Below, in pieces: positions 33,491 through 45,089 of a stretch of 64,000 nt of DNA. The stretch covers positions 1-64,000 of the forward strand of contig NZ_SWCO01000011.1 in assembly GCF_005117025.1 (NCBI RefSeq). Direction: 5' to 3'. The notes beneath the pieces are model-generated. The model searched no databases. It was not told where the DNA came from and saw only the letters and a list, made by a program, of their open reading frames with translations. Numbering within the stretch: the stretch's first letter is position 1; each line of letters begins with the position of its first letter. Position numbers and translations under genes: made by a program. Source of the DNA: Alteromonas portus. GTDB lineage: Bacteria > Pseudomonadota > Gammaproteobacteria > Enterobacterales > Alteromonadaceae.

Positions 33491-33907
33491 TTATGAAGCG
33501 AAAAGCTGAGAAATATCGGCGAACGCTTTGAACTCTAACGCGTTGCCGAAAGGGTCTTTGAAAAACATGGTGGCTTGTTCGCCCGGCTTACCTTTAAAAC
33601 GAATATAAGGTGCGATAACAAACTCAATATCAGCAGCTTCCAGTTTACTTGCCAATTCTTGCCAGTCGTCCATGGTTAGCACAACACCAAAGTGCGGCAC
33701 CGGCACAGCATGATCGTCTACCCCGTTATAGGAAGGCGGCGACGGCATAGCCTCTACACAATGGGTCACTAATTGATGGCCGAAGAAGTTCCAATCTATC
33801 CACTGGGTGTCACTGCGGCCCTTTTCACAACCCAACAACTCACCGTAGAACGCTTCTGCGTCGGTTAAATTAGTGACCGGAATGGCAAGATGAAAAGGTT
33901 GAACCAT
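33491..33907 (-). CDS. VOC family protein
   Basis: The protein has 138 residues. The pattern FHLAIPVTNLTDAEAFYGELLG with His6, later VPHFGVVL and FFKDPFGNALEFKAF, gives the His/His/Glu metal ligands of the VOC superfamily, close to glyoxalase-like dioxygenases. The gene is 11 bases downstream of the aldehyde dehydrogenase gene and co-transcribed, which suggests a role in aldehyde or aromatic detoxification (inference). Confidence 0.88.
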   Translation of the reverse strand: MVQPFHLAIPVTNLTDAEAFYGELLGCEKGRSDTQWIDWNFFGHQLVTHCVEAMPSPPSYNGVDDHAVPVPHFGVVLTMDDWQELASKLEAADIEFVIAPYIRFKGKPGEQATMFFKDPFGNALEFKAFADISQLFAS

Positions 33908-33918
33908 GAAAACTCCTG

Positions 33919-35325
33919 TTATAAAAACTTCTTAAGCAACGACAGCTTAAACTTAGAAAACGGCGCATAACGGAAGAACACGTCGAGGGCGAATGAACGT
34001 TTCATTACCGTTTTAATATGGCTGAATGTATCAAAACCTGCTTGACCATGATAGCTACCCATGCCGCTATTTCCTACGCCACCAAACGGTAACTCAGGGT
34101 TAGTCATAAACAGCATAGTGTCGTTAGTACATACACTGCCTGAACTGGTTTTGCTGATAATATTGTCAAGCACATCATCCTTATCACTAAATGCATAAAG
34201 TGCGAGTGGCTTAGGCCTGCTGTTCACAAACTTAATGCCCGCCTCCATGTTGTCGACAGTGATAATAGGTAGAATAGGGCCGAAGATCTCTTCTTTCATT
34301 AGCGGGCTATCTAGCGATGGCTCCAGTACAAGGGTAGGCGCCATTGCTGGACGAGATTCATCTAGCTCGCCGCTATACACCACGTTGACATTTTCAAGGT
34401 AACTTTCAAGACGCTTTAAGTGACGATGATTAACAATATTGCCGTAATCTCGTGACGATAAAGGTGCTTTGCCGTATTGCTTTTTCAGCTCTTTTTTAAC
34501 CGCATCAATAAGCTTTTGCTCAAAGCCCTTCTCTACAATGACATAGTCAGGCGCAATACAAGTTTGGCCTGCGTTCATCCATTTACCCCACACTAAACGG
34601 CGCGCGGTGACAGCGAGGTTTGTGTTTTTATCAACAAAGCACGGGCTTTTACCGCCAAGCTCAAGGGTTACTGGCGTTAAATGTTTGGCCGCGGCGCTCA
34701 TGACAATTTTGCCCACCACTTCACCACCGGTGTAAAAAATATGGTCCCATTTGCAGGCAAGTAGCGCCGTCGCTTCATCTTTACCGCCTTCTATTACGGC
34801 AACGCATGAATTATCCATATATTGGGGAATGAGCTTAGCCACCAGCGACGATGTTTCTTCAGCCAATTCAGAGGGTTTCAAAACCGCACAGTTGCCCGCT
34901 GCAATAGCGGCGATATAAGGGGCAAGCAATAACTGAAGCGGATAATTCCACGCTCCGATAATAAGCACAGTGCCAAGGGGTTCAGGCTTGCGAAAGCTCT
35001 TACCTGGCCATGCCACCATGGGCGTTGATACTTTGCGTGGCTTTACCCATTTATCCAAATGCTTAAGCGTATGCTTGATATCAGAAAGCAGAAACCCTTG
35101 TTCGGCCACCATGGCTTCGGTCTTACATTTGCCTAAGTCATTTTTAAGGGCCTGTAAAATGTCGTGCTGATTGTCTTTCAATAAAGTTTCTAATGCCTTT
35201 AACTGGCTTTTACGCCATTCCAGGGACTGGGTTTTCCCTGTATCGAAACTGTCGTTAAGTTTGTGAACAACATCAACGAAACACACGCCAGTTTCCACTG
35301 CGTGAAGAGAAGGTCTATTTGGCAT
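33919..35325 (-). CDS. Aldehyde dehydrogenase, coniferyl-aldehyde type
   Basis: From the chosen ATG the product has 468 residues. The ALDH class 3-like layout shows LGTVLIIGAWNYPLQLLL, FYTGGEVVGKIV, the general base Glu in TLELGGKSPCFVD and the nucleophile Cys in NAGQTCIAPDYV. The C-terminal hydrophobic tail fits membrane-associated members that oxidise fatty or aromatic aldehydes. The ATG with GGAG 9 bases upstream is preferred to a frame starting 36 bases earlier. Confidence 0.93.
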   Translation of the reverse strand: MPNRPSLHAVETGVCFVDVVHKLNDSFDTGKTQSLEWRKSQLKALETLLKDNQHDILQALKNDLGKCKTEAMVAEQGFLLSDIKHTLKHLDKWVKPRKVSTPMVAWPGKSFRKPEPLGTVLIIGAWNYPLQLLLAPYIAAIAAGNCAVLKPSELAEETSSLVAKLIPQYMDNSCVAVIEGGKDEATALLACKWDHIFYTGGEVVGKIVMSAAAKHLTPVTLELGGKSPCFVDKNTNLAVTARRLVWGKWMNAGQTCIAPDYVIVEKGFEQKLIDAVKKELKKQYGKAPLSSRDYGNIVNHRHLKRLESYLENVNVVYSGELDESRPAMAPTLVLEPSLDSPLMKEEIFGPILPIITVDNMEAGIKFVNSRPKPLALYAFSDKDDVLDNIISKTSSGSVCTNDTMLFMTNPELPFGGVGNSGMGSYHGQAGFDTFSHIKTVMKRSFALDVFFRYAPFSKFKLSLLKKFL

Positions 35326-35590
35326 AAGAAGGCTCCGATAGCATAACACCCACTGCAACAATTCTATGACTCATCTTAAGATTGTTGCCGGGCAAAGCAG
35401 CGCAATAATTAACTGATACTATCTTATATTAATAGGGATGTTCGAAGACAACGCAACTAAATTGTTAATTAATGTTTAATGCGATTGCGTTTTACACCTT
35501 AAACGTGGGACCTATAAGCATAAAATGCAGGTGCTAAAAAATGGAGCGTGATAAAGGAAAATGAAAAGAGGTAAAGTTTGTGTGCAACAA

Positions 35591-35616
35591 AAAAGCCCAG
35601 TAAACACTGGGCTTTT
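35591..35616. terminator. Terminator downstream of purA
   Basis: AAAAGCCCAGT pairs perfectly with ACTGGGCTTTT around AAAC, 23 bases beyond the purA stop. The minus-strand U-tract (CTTTTTTG) fits purA. It may also work on the plus strand. Confidence 0.85.
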
Positions 35617-35638
35617 AAACATATTTAATGTGAAACTA

Positions 35639-37458
<1,820 letters not shown>

Positions 37459-37641
37459 TCAACTGAAATAAAACAGCAGTAGTGCGCCTATAATCACAAG
37501 GGTTCCGCCGACTTGGCGTAGTTGGTTACTGGGCTGCTGGCTTATCTGAAGTAAATAGTTGCGCCATTTATTGGGAAAAAGAAGCGGCCCTATTCCCTCT
37601 ATAATAAGTACCAAAGCAAAAGCGGGTAATAGCCACTCCAT
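37459..37641 (-). CDS. DUF2065 (YjeT-like) membrane protein
   Basis: The protein has 60 residues with two membrane helices (about 4-22 and 42-58) around RNYLLQISQQPSNQLRQVGG. It matches the small YjeT/DUF2065 family, which in Escherichia coli sits between hflC and purA. Here purA is also the next gene downstream, but hflK and hflC are not upstream. Function unknown. Confidence 0.85.
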   Translation of the reverse strand: MEWLLPAFALVLIIEGIGPLLFPNKWRNYLLQISQQPSNQLRQVGGTLVIIGALLLFYFS

Positions 37642-37697
37642 AAAACTATCCTTAAATAAGTGTGACGTTAATGTTTACGTATGCTTAGAACAACGAT

Positions 37698-38876
37698 TTA
37701 CGTTTTCTGTTTCAGTGCGGTTAAATCAATATACTCTGGGGTGTGGTACAGACCAAACCCAAACCGTAGACGATTTCCTCTAAAATCGGTAAGGATATGG
37801 TGCTCTTTAAGCGCTGAAGCAAGGGCTTTTGTCACATCGGCATTATCTAATTCAAAGGTAAGGAAATGCCCTCGGTTTGCTTCATCACTGACTGCTAGAT
37901 GTTTTTCGTTTAGCAAGGGATGGTTACAGGTAGCAAGTTTCTCTAGAAATGTGCGCTGCATGCCCATTACGTATTCGTTCACTGTGGCTACATCAATGGC
38001 ATTGTTGTCGAACATACGAAGCACGGCTCTTAATCTGTAAAGCGCAGTAAAATCCATGGTGGCACCGGCAAAGCGCATTCCATCTAGACTATATTGAACG
38101 CTGTATTCGCCACCAACCTTGCGAGGCTTATCTAGCTCGCCAAACTCTGCAAACCAGCCTGTATACGCGGGTCTTAGCTCACAGCCCACTGGTACATGCG
38201 CAAAACATGCGCCCTCTCCTGCCTGGGCATATTTATAACTGCCTGAAAGGTAGAAAATACGATGTGCAATCTGCGCTAAGTCGGTGGGCTTTGCCATAAA
38301 GCCGTGGTAGCCATCAACCACAACAAGGGTATTGTCGTTAGTTACGCTGTTTACGATATCTGTAACATCGTTTACCACGTATCCAGAATTAAAAAATACC
38401 TGACTAAAGAAAACTAGCTCTGGATCATGTTCGGCGATTGCGGCTTTAAAGCGCGACGCAAACGTATTGAAAGGTTTAGTAGGTACGGTAATAAGTTCTA
38501 TCGCACCCTGCTCTTGCAGCCTACTCACTTGGCGCTGAAAACTGTGAAACTCGCTATCTGTCGACACGACTTTATATGGCGCAGCGCTATCAATGCAGCT
38601 CATTATGCGATAAAGCAACTCGTGGGTATTGGGCGCAAAAACGATTTGCTGGGGCGCACCGCTGTTCAGTATGTTGCTAATGCGCTGCTGTAGTTCTGGC
38701 ACCAAAGTTTGAAAAAAATATGCCCATTTTTCATCCACATACTTAGCGCTGTCATCCCAGTAGTCAAGCATTGCATCGCGTGTGCAATCGGGCCAGAAAT
38801 AGTGGCTATGACACGCGTAATGCTGTTTGCCCTTGTTGGCATTAAGAAAACCTGTATAAAACTGCTGATATGACAT
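37698..38876 (-). CDS. Kynureninase-like class V aminotransferase-fold enzyme
   Basis: The protein has 392 residues. PLP fold type I, class V. The Asp-binding segment VVVDGYHGFMA and the lysine in SGSYKYAQAGEGACF (the cofactor lysine) are visible. It resembles kynureninase and selenocysteine-lyase relatives. The N-terminal HYACHSHYFWPDC is unusually rich in His and Cys. No other kynurenine pathway gene is nearby, so the substrate is open. Confidence 0.8.
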   Translation of the reverse strand: MSYQQFYTGFLNANKGKQHYACHSHYFWPDCTRDAMLDYWDDSAKYVDEKWAYFFQTLVPELQQRISNILNSGAPQQIVFAPNTHELLYRIMSCIDSAAPYKVVSTDSEFHSFQRQVSRLQEQGAIELITVPTKPFNTFASRFKAAIAEHDPELVFFSQVFFNSGYVVNDVTDIVNSVTNDNTLVVVDGYHGFMAKPTDLAQIAHRIFYLSGSYKYAQAGEGACFAHVPVGCELRPAYTGWFAEFGELDKPRKVGGEYSVQYSLDGMRFAGATMDFTALYRLRAVLRMFDNNAIDVATVNEYVMGMQRTFLEKLATCNHPLLNEKHLAVSDEANRGHFLTFELDNADVTKALASALKEHHILTDFRGNRLRFGFGLYHTPEYIDLTALKQKT

Positions 38877-39139
38877 GCTCTATTGCCCAATATAAAAACT
38901 GCGTAAACCCTAACAGACTTCTTCATTTTTCGCATGAATCTGCGCCTGCAACAAAATATTTATTTACAAATTAGGTGTAAATAGTTTTGCCCACATTACC
39001 GCGCTTAATGATATTAGTTAGACACCGACATCCACTGCAAAATTTAAGAACTCTGCTATATCATATAGAGGTGAGTTGTTTTAGTGATCGAGTTAACAAA
39101 CTCAGTCTGTTTCGCACAGACAAACATTAAAGGTATTTT

Positions 39140-39565
39140 ATGCGTTTCCCTAAATACGGAAATTATTCATTGGATGTCTCAGGTAATGTTCTTGAGGTAT
39201 TCGCCACAGGGGCGTGGAACCTAAAGACAACCGAGTTTTTTATTGAAGAAATGCATGAGCTAATTGTTAGGTTCGATAATAAGCCTTGGGCCGCTCTGAT
39301 GGACGGTCGCCGCTGGGTGTTATCTACCCCAGATTGCCAAACTCGGTTAGCCGAGGCAATTAAAGTGAACATTTCGCGAGGATTAACTCGCTCTGCTTAT
39401 GTGCTGGAGACTGGCATGGTAAGGCGAGCCCAGTTAGAAAGAACGCACCCATCCAAACAACGGGATTTTGAATCAAGCAACTACGAACGAGAATATTTTC
39501 AAAAGTACTTTCAAGCTCTAAACTGGCTGCACAAAGAAGGTTTTTCCCCTATTGTTCAGCCTTAG
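39140..39565 (+). CDS. Hypothetical STAS-like protein
   Basis: The protein has 141 residues. The first ~100 recall SpoIIAA/STAS-like folds: NYSLDVSGNVLEVFATGAWN, then PWAALMDGRRWVL and a helix before a strand. The family role is not known with certainty. The tail is charged and helical. It stands alone with its own promoter region and no clear partner. Confidence 0.6.
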   Translation: MRFPKYGNYSLDVSGNVLEVFATGAWNLKTTEFFIEEMHELIVRFDNKPWAALMDGRRWVLSTPDCQTRLAEAIKVNISRGLTRSAYVLETGMVRRAQLERTHPSKQRDFESSNYEREYFQKYFQALNWLHKEGFSPIVQP

Positions 39566-39709
39566 TAAATGGGTTTATCAATGCGCTGGTGAAAAATAAA
39601 AGCGCATAGTTACAATTTTTTGTTCACCAGCACAAAGTCGCAAGACCCATTTATTAAAGTCGAAATGACCGTTTTCACGCTTTAACTACTTCTAAAGCGC
39701 TTTAAAAGC

Positions 39710-40579
39710 TTAGTACAATAAACTGTATACTTTACGGCGGTATTCCGACTTAAGTGGGTCGCCGTCGGCTAATGCATTCATCATATCCATCATTAGCTTT
39801 CTGGCATCACCAAACCCAAGTTCTTTCTTTAGTACACTATAAAGCAGTTCGAGTGCATCTTGTGCTTTGTTGGCTTGCTGCAGCTGTACCGCTAAATCCA
39901 CTTTAAGCTGCAAATCATCTGGGTTCGCCTCTACCGCTGCTTGAAGCTGACGAATTTCAGGGGTGTCTGCAGCTTGTTCTGCCAATTCAACTTTGCCTAC
40001 CAAACTCTTGTAACGGGAGTCTTGGTCTACCAGCTTAATTTCTTCCAGTAACGCCTTTGCCATATCGATAGAACCAGTCTCAATATAGCAATCGATAAGC
40101 ATATATTTAGCGTTTACGTTATCTGGGTTGAGCGCTAATGCTTCTTTTGCCGCAGGCAGTGCCTCTGCGTACTCACCTTGCTGAATCGCTTTACCCGCTG
40201 TGGCAAGTAAATCATCTTCTGGGTTAGGTAAATATTTAGCCAGCATTTCGCGAATTTGCTGCTCTGGCTGTACACCAGCGAAACCATCAACAGGCTGACC
40301 GTTTTGCACCACCATTACCGTTGGCAGGCTTCTAATACCAAACTGTGCAGCCACTTCTTGCTGGGCTTCGCAGTCAACTTTGGCCAGGATCAAATGCTGG
40401 CTATATTCACCCGCCAGCTTTTCCAGAATAGGCATAAGGTCTTTACAGGGTTCGCACCAATCTGCCCAAAAATCGATAAGCACCAGTTTTTCTTGCGATG
40501 CTTCTACGATGATTTGCTGAAAGTTTTCTACCGTAATATCTACGATGGTTGCTTGGCTATTCGCAACGAGATTTTCCAT
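39710..40579 (-). CDS. cnoX: Thioredoxin-TPR co-chaperone CnoX (YbbN)
   Basis: The protein has 289 residues. An N-terminal thioredoxin domain with FWADWCEPCKDL (both Cys present; the Escherichia coli protein lacks the first) is followed by TPR-like helices (about 120-289: GKAIQQGEYAEALPAAKEAL and others). CnoX protects proteins from oxidation and hands them to chaperonin. With the CxxC intact this one could also reduce disulfides. Confidence 0.92.
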   Translation of the reverse strand: MENLVANSQATIVDITVENFQQIIVEASQEKLVLIDFWADWCEPCKDLMPILEKLAGEYSQHLILAKVDCEAQQEVAAQFGIRSLPTVMVVQNGQPVDGFAGVQPEQQIREMLAKYLPNPEDDLLATAGKAIQQGEYAEALPAAKEALALNPDNVNAKYMLIDCYIETGSIDMAKALLEEIKLVDQDSRYKSLVGKVELAEQAADTPEIRQLQAAVEANPDDLQLKVDLAVQLQQANKAQDALELLYSVLKKELGFGDARKLMMDMMNALADGDPLKSEYRRKVYSLLY

Positions 40580-40862
40580 AACGCAGGCCTTTAATTTCTT
40601 GTGTTGAGAGGAATATGGGGCAGGCGGCCTGAAATTACAAGACTAACATCGGTTATCTTCCCCCTAAGCCTAACGCTTAGACACGCCGCTTAACCTTGTT
40701 TTTTGTCTTGGTTCAGTAATCTCTGTCTTCTTGCGAAAAATTACTTTCGTTTTGTCGTATTCACGACAATCTATAATCACGCAGAATGTTAATGTGGTGT
40801 AAAATAGCCAACTGGGCTACTTTACTTCTACAAAATATAAGATTTTGGCTGAGAGGTTTTTT

Positions 40863-41195
40863 ATGACTGCACAAACAAGCGCTGACACTCATTTTGCTTC
40901 ATTCAAAGAGTTTTATCCGTTTTATTTAAATGAGCATAAAGATGGCACGTGCCGCACGCTGCACTTTATCGGTTCTTGGCTAGTACTTACCGTTATAGCC
41001 CTTGCAGTATTTATGGCCAGCTGGTCGCTATTGTGGTTTATTCCACTGGTAGGCTATGGCTTTGCTTGGGTAGGTCATTTCTTTTTTGAAAAAAACCGCC
41101 CCGCTACATTCAAACATCCCCTTTACAGCTTGATGGGCGATTGGGTCATGTTCAAAGATATTCTTGTGGGCAAAATTAGTCTTAAAGGCGAATAA
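40863..41195 (+). CDS. DUF962/Mpo1-like membrane protein
   Basis: From the chosen ATG the product has 110 residues. The family marks are FYPFYLNEHKDGTCRTLHFIG and GYGFAWVGHFFFEKNRPATF, with conserved His residues that bind iron in the yeast homologue Mpo1, a fatty-acid alpha-dioxygenase. Two or three membrane helices. AGAGG 7 bases upstream supports this start over one six codons earlier. Confidence 0.88.
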   Translation: MTAQTSADTHFASFKEFYPFYLNEHKDGTCRTLHFIGSWLVLTVIALAVFMASWSLLWFIPLVGYGFAWVGHFFFEKNRPATFKHPLYSLMGDWVMFKDILVGKISLKGE

Positions 41196-41504
41196 AGTTC
41201 ATATAGATTAAGCGAAGGCTAAATTAACGTTTAAATCGCTAACGTTCGTTGTTACCCCCGAGTTTAGTTATGCATTGCAACACGAGTTGCAATGTATGGT
41301 GAGAATATGCACTTTTAACGAACAATCCAGCCCCTTCACCGCACACCCTTTACATACAAGAAACGAAAGCGATATGGTAAGAGACAAGGTTCGCAGCTTG
41401 CTATCTTTACGTTAGAGCTTACGTTAAGCGCATGGGAGCACGCAAGAAAGCGAACACACTACCTATCGCGCTCAACGCGAAAAACAATAACAAAAGGAAT
41501 AAAC
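41196..41504. other. Intergenic region upstream of the S9 peptidase
   Basis: No gene. A perfect inverted repeat CATTGCAAC/GTTGCAATG lies at 41273-41294. A second weak pair, ACGTTAGAGC/GCTTACGT, lies at about 41410-41427. The leader ends with AAAGGAATAAAC before the peptidase ATG. Otherwise nothing recognised. Confidence 0.5.
41273..41294. promoter_or_regulatory. Perfect inverted repeat, candidate operator
   Basis: CATTGCAAC and GTTGCAATG are nine-base arms with a 4-base spacer (ACGA), extended by imperfect TG/TA. The size and symmetry suit a dimeric repressor. It is ~210 bases before the peptidase start and ~80 after the DUF962 stop, so its target is uncertain. Confidence 0.4.
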
Positions 41505-43613
41505 ATGTTTGCGTCTCGTTTCGCCTTTCACCCTATACGAAAAGGCTTGTATGTTACCTCGACGGCATTATCGCTATTAGTTCTTGGCATAACTCAGGCC
41601 AATGCAATGCAGGAAACTGGCTCTAATTCGGCTAGCCTAAATCCACTGACGTACGATGACACCTTTAACTTGGAGTTTGTAGCCAACCCACAGTTTCTTG
41701 ACAAGGAAACGGTAATTTATGCTCGTCAGAGCATGGATATCATGACGGACGGAAGACAAAGCCGACTGTGGCAAGTAAATATTAAATCCGGTGAGCACCG
41801 TCCGTTTATTGGTGTAGATGAAAACTTGTCACAGGCTACCTTATCGCCCAACGGTAAAATGGTGGCATATACAAAATCGGTCAACGGCCGCGCACAAATC
41901 CATCTTTATTACTTAGACACCATGCAGTCTGTGCGCTTGACCAACACCAGCGAAGCACCTCGTCAGTTAACCTGGTCTCATGACAGCAAAACTTTAGCCT
42001 TCACCCAGTTTACCGAAGAAAAGCAAAAGCCGTTGTTTACCAGCATGCCGAGCAAACCTAAAGGAGCAAAGTGGGCTGACCAAGGCACCTATATTGATGC
42101 GGTACAGTATAGAGGTGACGGAAGAGGCTACTTGCGCGAAGGCTTTGATCAGATATTTGTTCTGCCTGTTGAAGGCGGTACGCCGCGTCAGTTAACAACA
42201 GGAAAATTCCCTAGTGGTGGCACCCTTTCTTTCTCTAAAGAGAATGACTGGATTTATTTTGCCACACCACAACGAGAAGACTACGCGCTGCATCCTTTAT
42301 TTAGCGACATCTATAAAGTGAATGTGAACACAGCGGTAGTTGAACAGGTTACCGATATGGAAGGCCCTGAAGGCAGGCCAACCTTGAGTCCAGACGGTAA
42401 ATACTTGGCGTTTACTCAACTCAACGATAGAAAGCTTTCTTATCAGAATGGCAACCTTGTAGTACTTGAGCTTAAAAGTGGAAACATCACCCGTTTAACC
42501 ACATCACTAGATAGAAGCTTAGGCAAATTTGAGTGGCGCAAAGACAGCCGAGGATTAATCTTTTCTTACCTTGATCACGGCGAGACTAAACTTGCTGCGG
42601 TGAACCTGAAAGGCGATGTGAAACCTATCGACGTTAGCATAGGTGGTCAAGCGTTTGGACGCCCATACACGTCGGGCGACTTCGCCGTTAGTGAAAAAGG
42701 CGACATTGTTTACACCACAGCAAGCCGCTCTGTGCCTGGCGACCTAGCGCTTTATAAAAAAGGCAAAGACGATACACAACTTACCGACTTAAACAGCGAC
42801 GCATTAGGTCATAAAACGCTGGCTGAAGTACAAGATCTTTCAGTTGTATCAAGTGTTGACGAGCTATCGATTGACGCATGGATTGCATTGCCTCCCGGGT
42901 TCGATAGCAGCAAAAAATATCCGCTAATATTAGAAATCCACGGCGGTCCACATGCTGCTTACGGTCCTCACTTTGCCATGGAAATACAGCTGATGGCAGC
43001 GCAAGGTTATGTGGTTGTATGGTCCAATCCAAGAGGCAGCAGCTCTTACGGTGAAGACTTTGGTAATTTAATCCACCACAACTACCCATCAGAAGATTAT
43101 AACGACCTAATGGACGTGGTAGACGCGGTTGTTAAACAAGGCTATGTAGATTCAGATAACCTGTTTATTACTGGCGGCTCTGGCGGCGGAACCCTTACCG
43201 CATGGTCCATCGGTAAAACTGACCGCTTTAGCGCAGCCGTTGTGGCTAAGCCGGTTATTAACTGGGTGAGCTTTTCGCTGACTGCCGACGCATATCCGTA
43301 TTTTAGCAACTATTGGATGGCAGGTATGCCATGGACTATTGCGGATAAACTCTGGCAGCGCAGCCCTTTGAGCTTAGTGGGCAACGTGGTAACGCCTACT
43401 ATGCTGCTAACCGGTGAAGCCGATCATCGTACGCCAATTAGCGAGACAGAGCAGTATTATCAAGCGTTGAAACTACAAGGTATAGATGCAGCGATGGTGC
43501 GCATTCCTGGAGCTTCACACGGCATCGCAAGTCGCCCTTCTCGCTTAATACAGAAAGTAGGAAATATTGTGGCGTGGTTTGAACGCTATAAGAAAGATAA
43601 CGACAGCGAATAA
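41505..43613 (+). CDS. S9 family prolyl oligopeptidase-type peptidase
   Basis: The protein has 702 residues. A signal peptide (ending TQANAMQ) precedes a beta-propeller (about 45-420, repeats such as LSPDGKYLAFTQ) and an alpha/beta-hydrolase domain: LEIHGGPHAAYGP, Ser in TGGSGGGTLTAW, Asp in TGEADHRTP, His in PGASHGIASRP. It cleaves short peptides in the periplasm, probably dipeptidyl or acylaminoacyl peptidase type. GlySerGly replaces the more common GlyXSerXGly surroundings only slightly. Confidence 0.94.
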   Translation: MFASRFAFHPIRKGLYVTSTALSLLVLGITQANAMQETGSNSASLNPLTYDDTFNLEFVANPQFLDKETVIYARQSMDIMTDGRQSRLWQVNIKSGEHRPFIGVDENLSQATLSPNGKMVAYTKSVNGRAQIHLYYLDTMQSVRLTNTSEAPRQLTWSHDSKTLAFTQFTEEKQKPLFTSMPSKPKGAKWADQGTYIDAVQYRGDGRGYLREGFDQIFVLPVEGGTPRQLTTGKFPSGGTLSFSKENDWIYFATPQREDYALHPLFSDIYKVNVNTAVVEQVTDMEGPEGRPTLSPDGKYLAFTQLNDRKLSYQNGNLVVLELKSGNITRLTTSLDRSLGKFEWRKDSRGLIFSYLDHGETKLAAVNLKGDVKPIDVSIGGQAFGRPYTSGDFAVSEKGDIVYTTASRSVPGDLALYKKGKDDTQLTDLNSDALGHKTLAEVQDLSVVSSVDELSIDAWIALPPGFDSSKKYPLILEIHGGPHAAYGPHFAMEIQLMAAQGYVVVWSNPRGSSSYGEDFGNLIHHNYPSEDYNDLMDVVDAVVKQGYVDSDNLFITGGSGGGTLTAWSIGKTDRFSAAVVAKPVINWVSFSLTADAYPYFSNYWMAGMPWTIADKLWQRSPLSLVGNVVTPTMLLTGEADHRTPISETEQYYQALKLQGIDAAMVRIPGASHGIASRPSRLIQKVGNIVAWFERYKKDNDSE

Positions 43614-43643
43614 GGCAATACGCGCCCCGATGTCTTTATAAAT

Positions 43644-43693
43644 AAAAAAGGCGCTTACTTCATTTTACAATACCAATGAAGTGGCGCCTTTTC
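43644..43693. terminator. Terminator between convergent peptidase and dehydrogenase genes
   Basis: A long stem: GGCGC and ACTTCATT pair with AATGAAGT and GCGCC around a 10-base loop, flanked by A-run and T-run on the two sides. It serves both convergent genes. Confidence 0.85.
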
Positions 43694-43703
43694 TCATTCT
43701 ACG

Positions 43704-44897
43704 TTATTTGGTTAACTTTAATACTTTGCCGTTAGGTGCGTCGGTCAGTAAGTAAATAGCACCACCTGGACCCACTTCAACGTCGCGAATACGGGCGTGA
43801 TTGTCGCGAACATATTCAAACTGCTCTTCGGGCTTTCCATCTTCTACCTTGATACGGCGAAGGTGAGTAAATTTCAAAGAACCCACTAATATATCGCCAT
43901 TCCACTCTTTAAACATGTCGCCTTGGTAGAAGGTTAGTCCGCTTGGTGCAATAGACGGGTCCCAGTACAACCAAGGCTGCTTCATACCATCCATATGGGT
44001 TTTATCGCTGATAATGTCGCCACTATAGTCAACGCCATAGGTAATCACAGGCCAACCGTAGTTTGCACCGCGCTCAAGGATATTGATTTCATCACCACCT
44101 TTCGGGCCATGCTCCATTGCCCATACCGCACCAGTTTCAGGATGAATAGTAACGCCTTGCACGTTGCGGTGACCATAGCTGAATATTTCCGGCGCTTTGC
44201 CGTCAATGAAAGGATTATCTTCTACTGCGCTGCCGTCACCGTTTATACGCACAATTTTACCAAAGTGGTTATCGGTATTCTGCGCTTCTTTCATGTACTT
44301 GTAGCGGTCGCCCATGGTGATGTACAAGTGCTTTTTAGCATCGAACGCTAAACGACAGCCAAAGTGAAAGCCGTTATCGACAATAGAGTCGGCACTGAAG
44401 ATAACATCTACATTTTCAAGGCCTGAGTCGGTTAGCTTAGCCTTTGCAACACTGCTACTGCTGCCCGGCTTGCCCTCAACCTCGCTCGCTTTACTGTAAC
44501 AGAAGTAAATCGTGTTGTTGCTAGCAAAGTCTGGGTCGATAGCAATGTCCAACATACCACCTTGGTTTTGCGCAACCACTTCAGGCACATTACTAAGACG
44601 TCCTGATAATTTACCGTCTTTTGACAAGCGCTGAATGCCACCTTCACGTTCGGTTACCAGCAGATCGCCATTTGGCAAAAACGCCATTCCCCAAGGATGA
44701 ACGAGTCCTTCAGCAAGCGTAGTTACGGTTATATCGCTGTCAGTAATTTCATGCGCTTCGCCATGCTTATGATCGCCATGAGCTAGAGCAAATTGACTTA
44801 CCGTTAGCGCCATTGCACACGCTACTGCTCGCGCTATTGGGCGCGCTAATGTGCTTGCGGGTTTGGACGTAACTGCTGAAGTACTTGATGGTTTCAT
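43704..44897 (-). CDS. PQQ-dependent soluble sugar dehydrogenase (YliI-like)
   Basis: The product has 397 residues. A signal peptide (cut near QFALAHG) is followed by a His-rich stretch HGDHKHGEAHE and a six-bladed propeller: HPWGMAFLPNGDLLVTEREGG, NQGGMLDIAIDPDF, FHFGCRLAFD, SYGHRNVQGV. Relatives use PQQ to oxidise aldose sugars in the periplasm. The His-rich start is extra to the family and may bind metal. An in-frame GTG 39 bases upstream is less likely. Confidence 0.9.
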   Translation of the reverse strand: MKPSSTSAVTSKPASTLARPIARAVACAMALTVSQFALAHGDHKHGEAHEITDSDITVTTLAEGLVHPWGMAFLPNGDLLVTEREGGIQRLSKDGKLSGRLSNVPEVVAQNQGGMLDIAIDPDFASNNTIYFCYSKASEVEGKPGSSSSVAKAKLTDSGLENVDVIFSADSIVDNGFHFGCRLAFDAKKHLYITMGDRYKYMKEAQNTDNHFGKIVRINGDGSAVEDNPFIDGKAPEIFSYGHRNVQGVTIHPETGAVWAMEHGPKGGDEINILERGANYGWPVITYGVDYSGDIISDKTHMDGMKQPWLYWDPSIAPSGLTFYQGDMFKEWNGDILVGSLKFTHLRRIKVEDGKPEEQFEYVRDNHARIRDVEVGPGGAIYLLTDAPNGKVLKLTK

Positions 44898-44974
44898 CGT
44901 TAGAGCCTTTTTTACAGAAGCTGTGTTTGGTTGCACAGACTTCTTCTATTATTTTTTACGTTATAGCAGTATAC

Positions 44975-45006
44975 AAAAAAGGGTACAGCGCTGCTGTACC
45001 CTTTGT
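44975..45006. terminator. Terminator downstream of dps
   Basis: GGGTACAGC pairs perfectly with GCTGTACCC (44981-45001) around GCT. The T-run on the minus strand (CTTTTTTG) fits termination of the dps transcript before the dehydrogenase gene. Confidence 0.8.
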
Positions 45007-45089
45007 GATAATTTTGCTTGTTTATGCGATAAAGGTGTCTAGCTAATTAAGCCTATGTTAAACCACCATCACCGCACTTATATAGCGAT

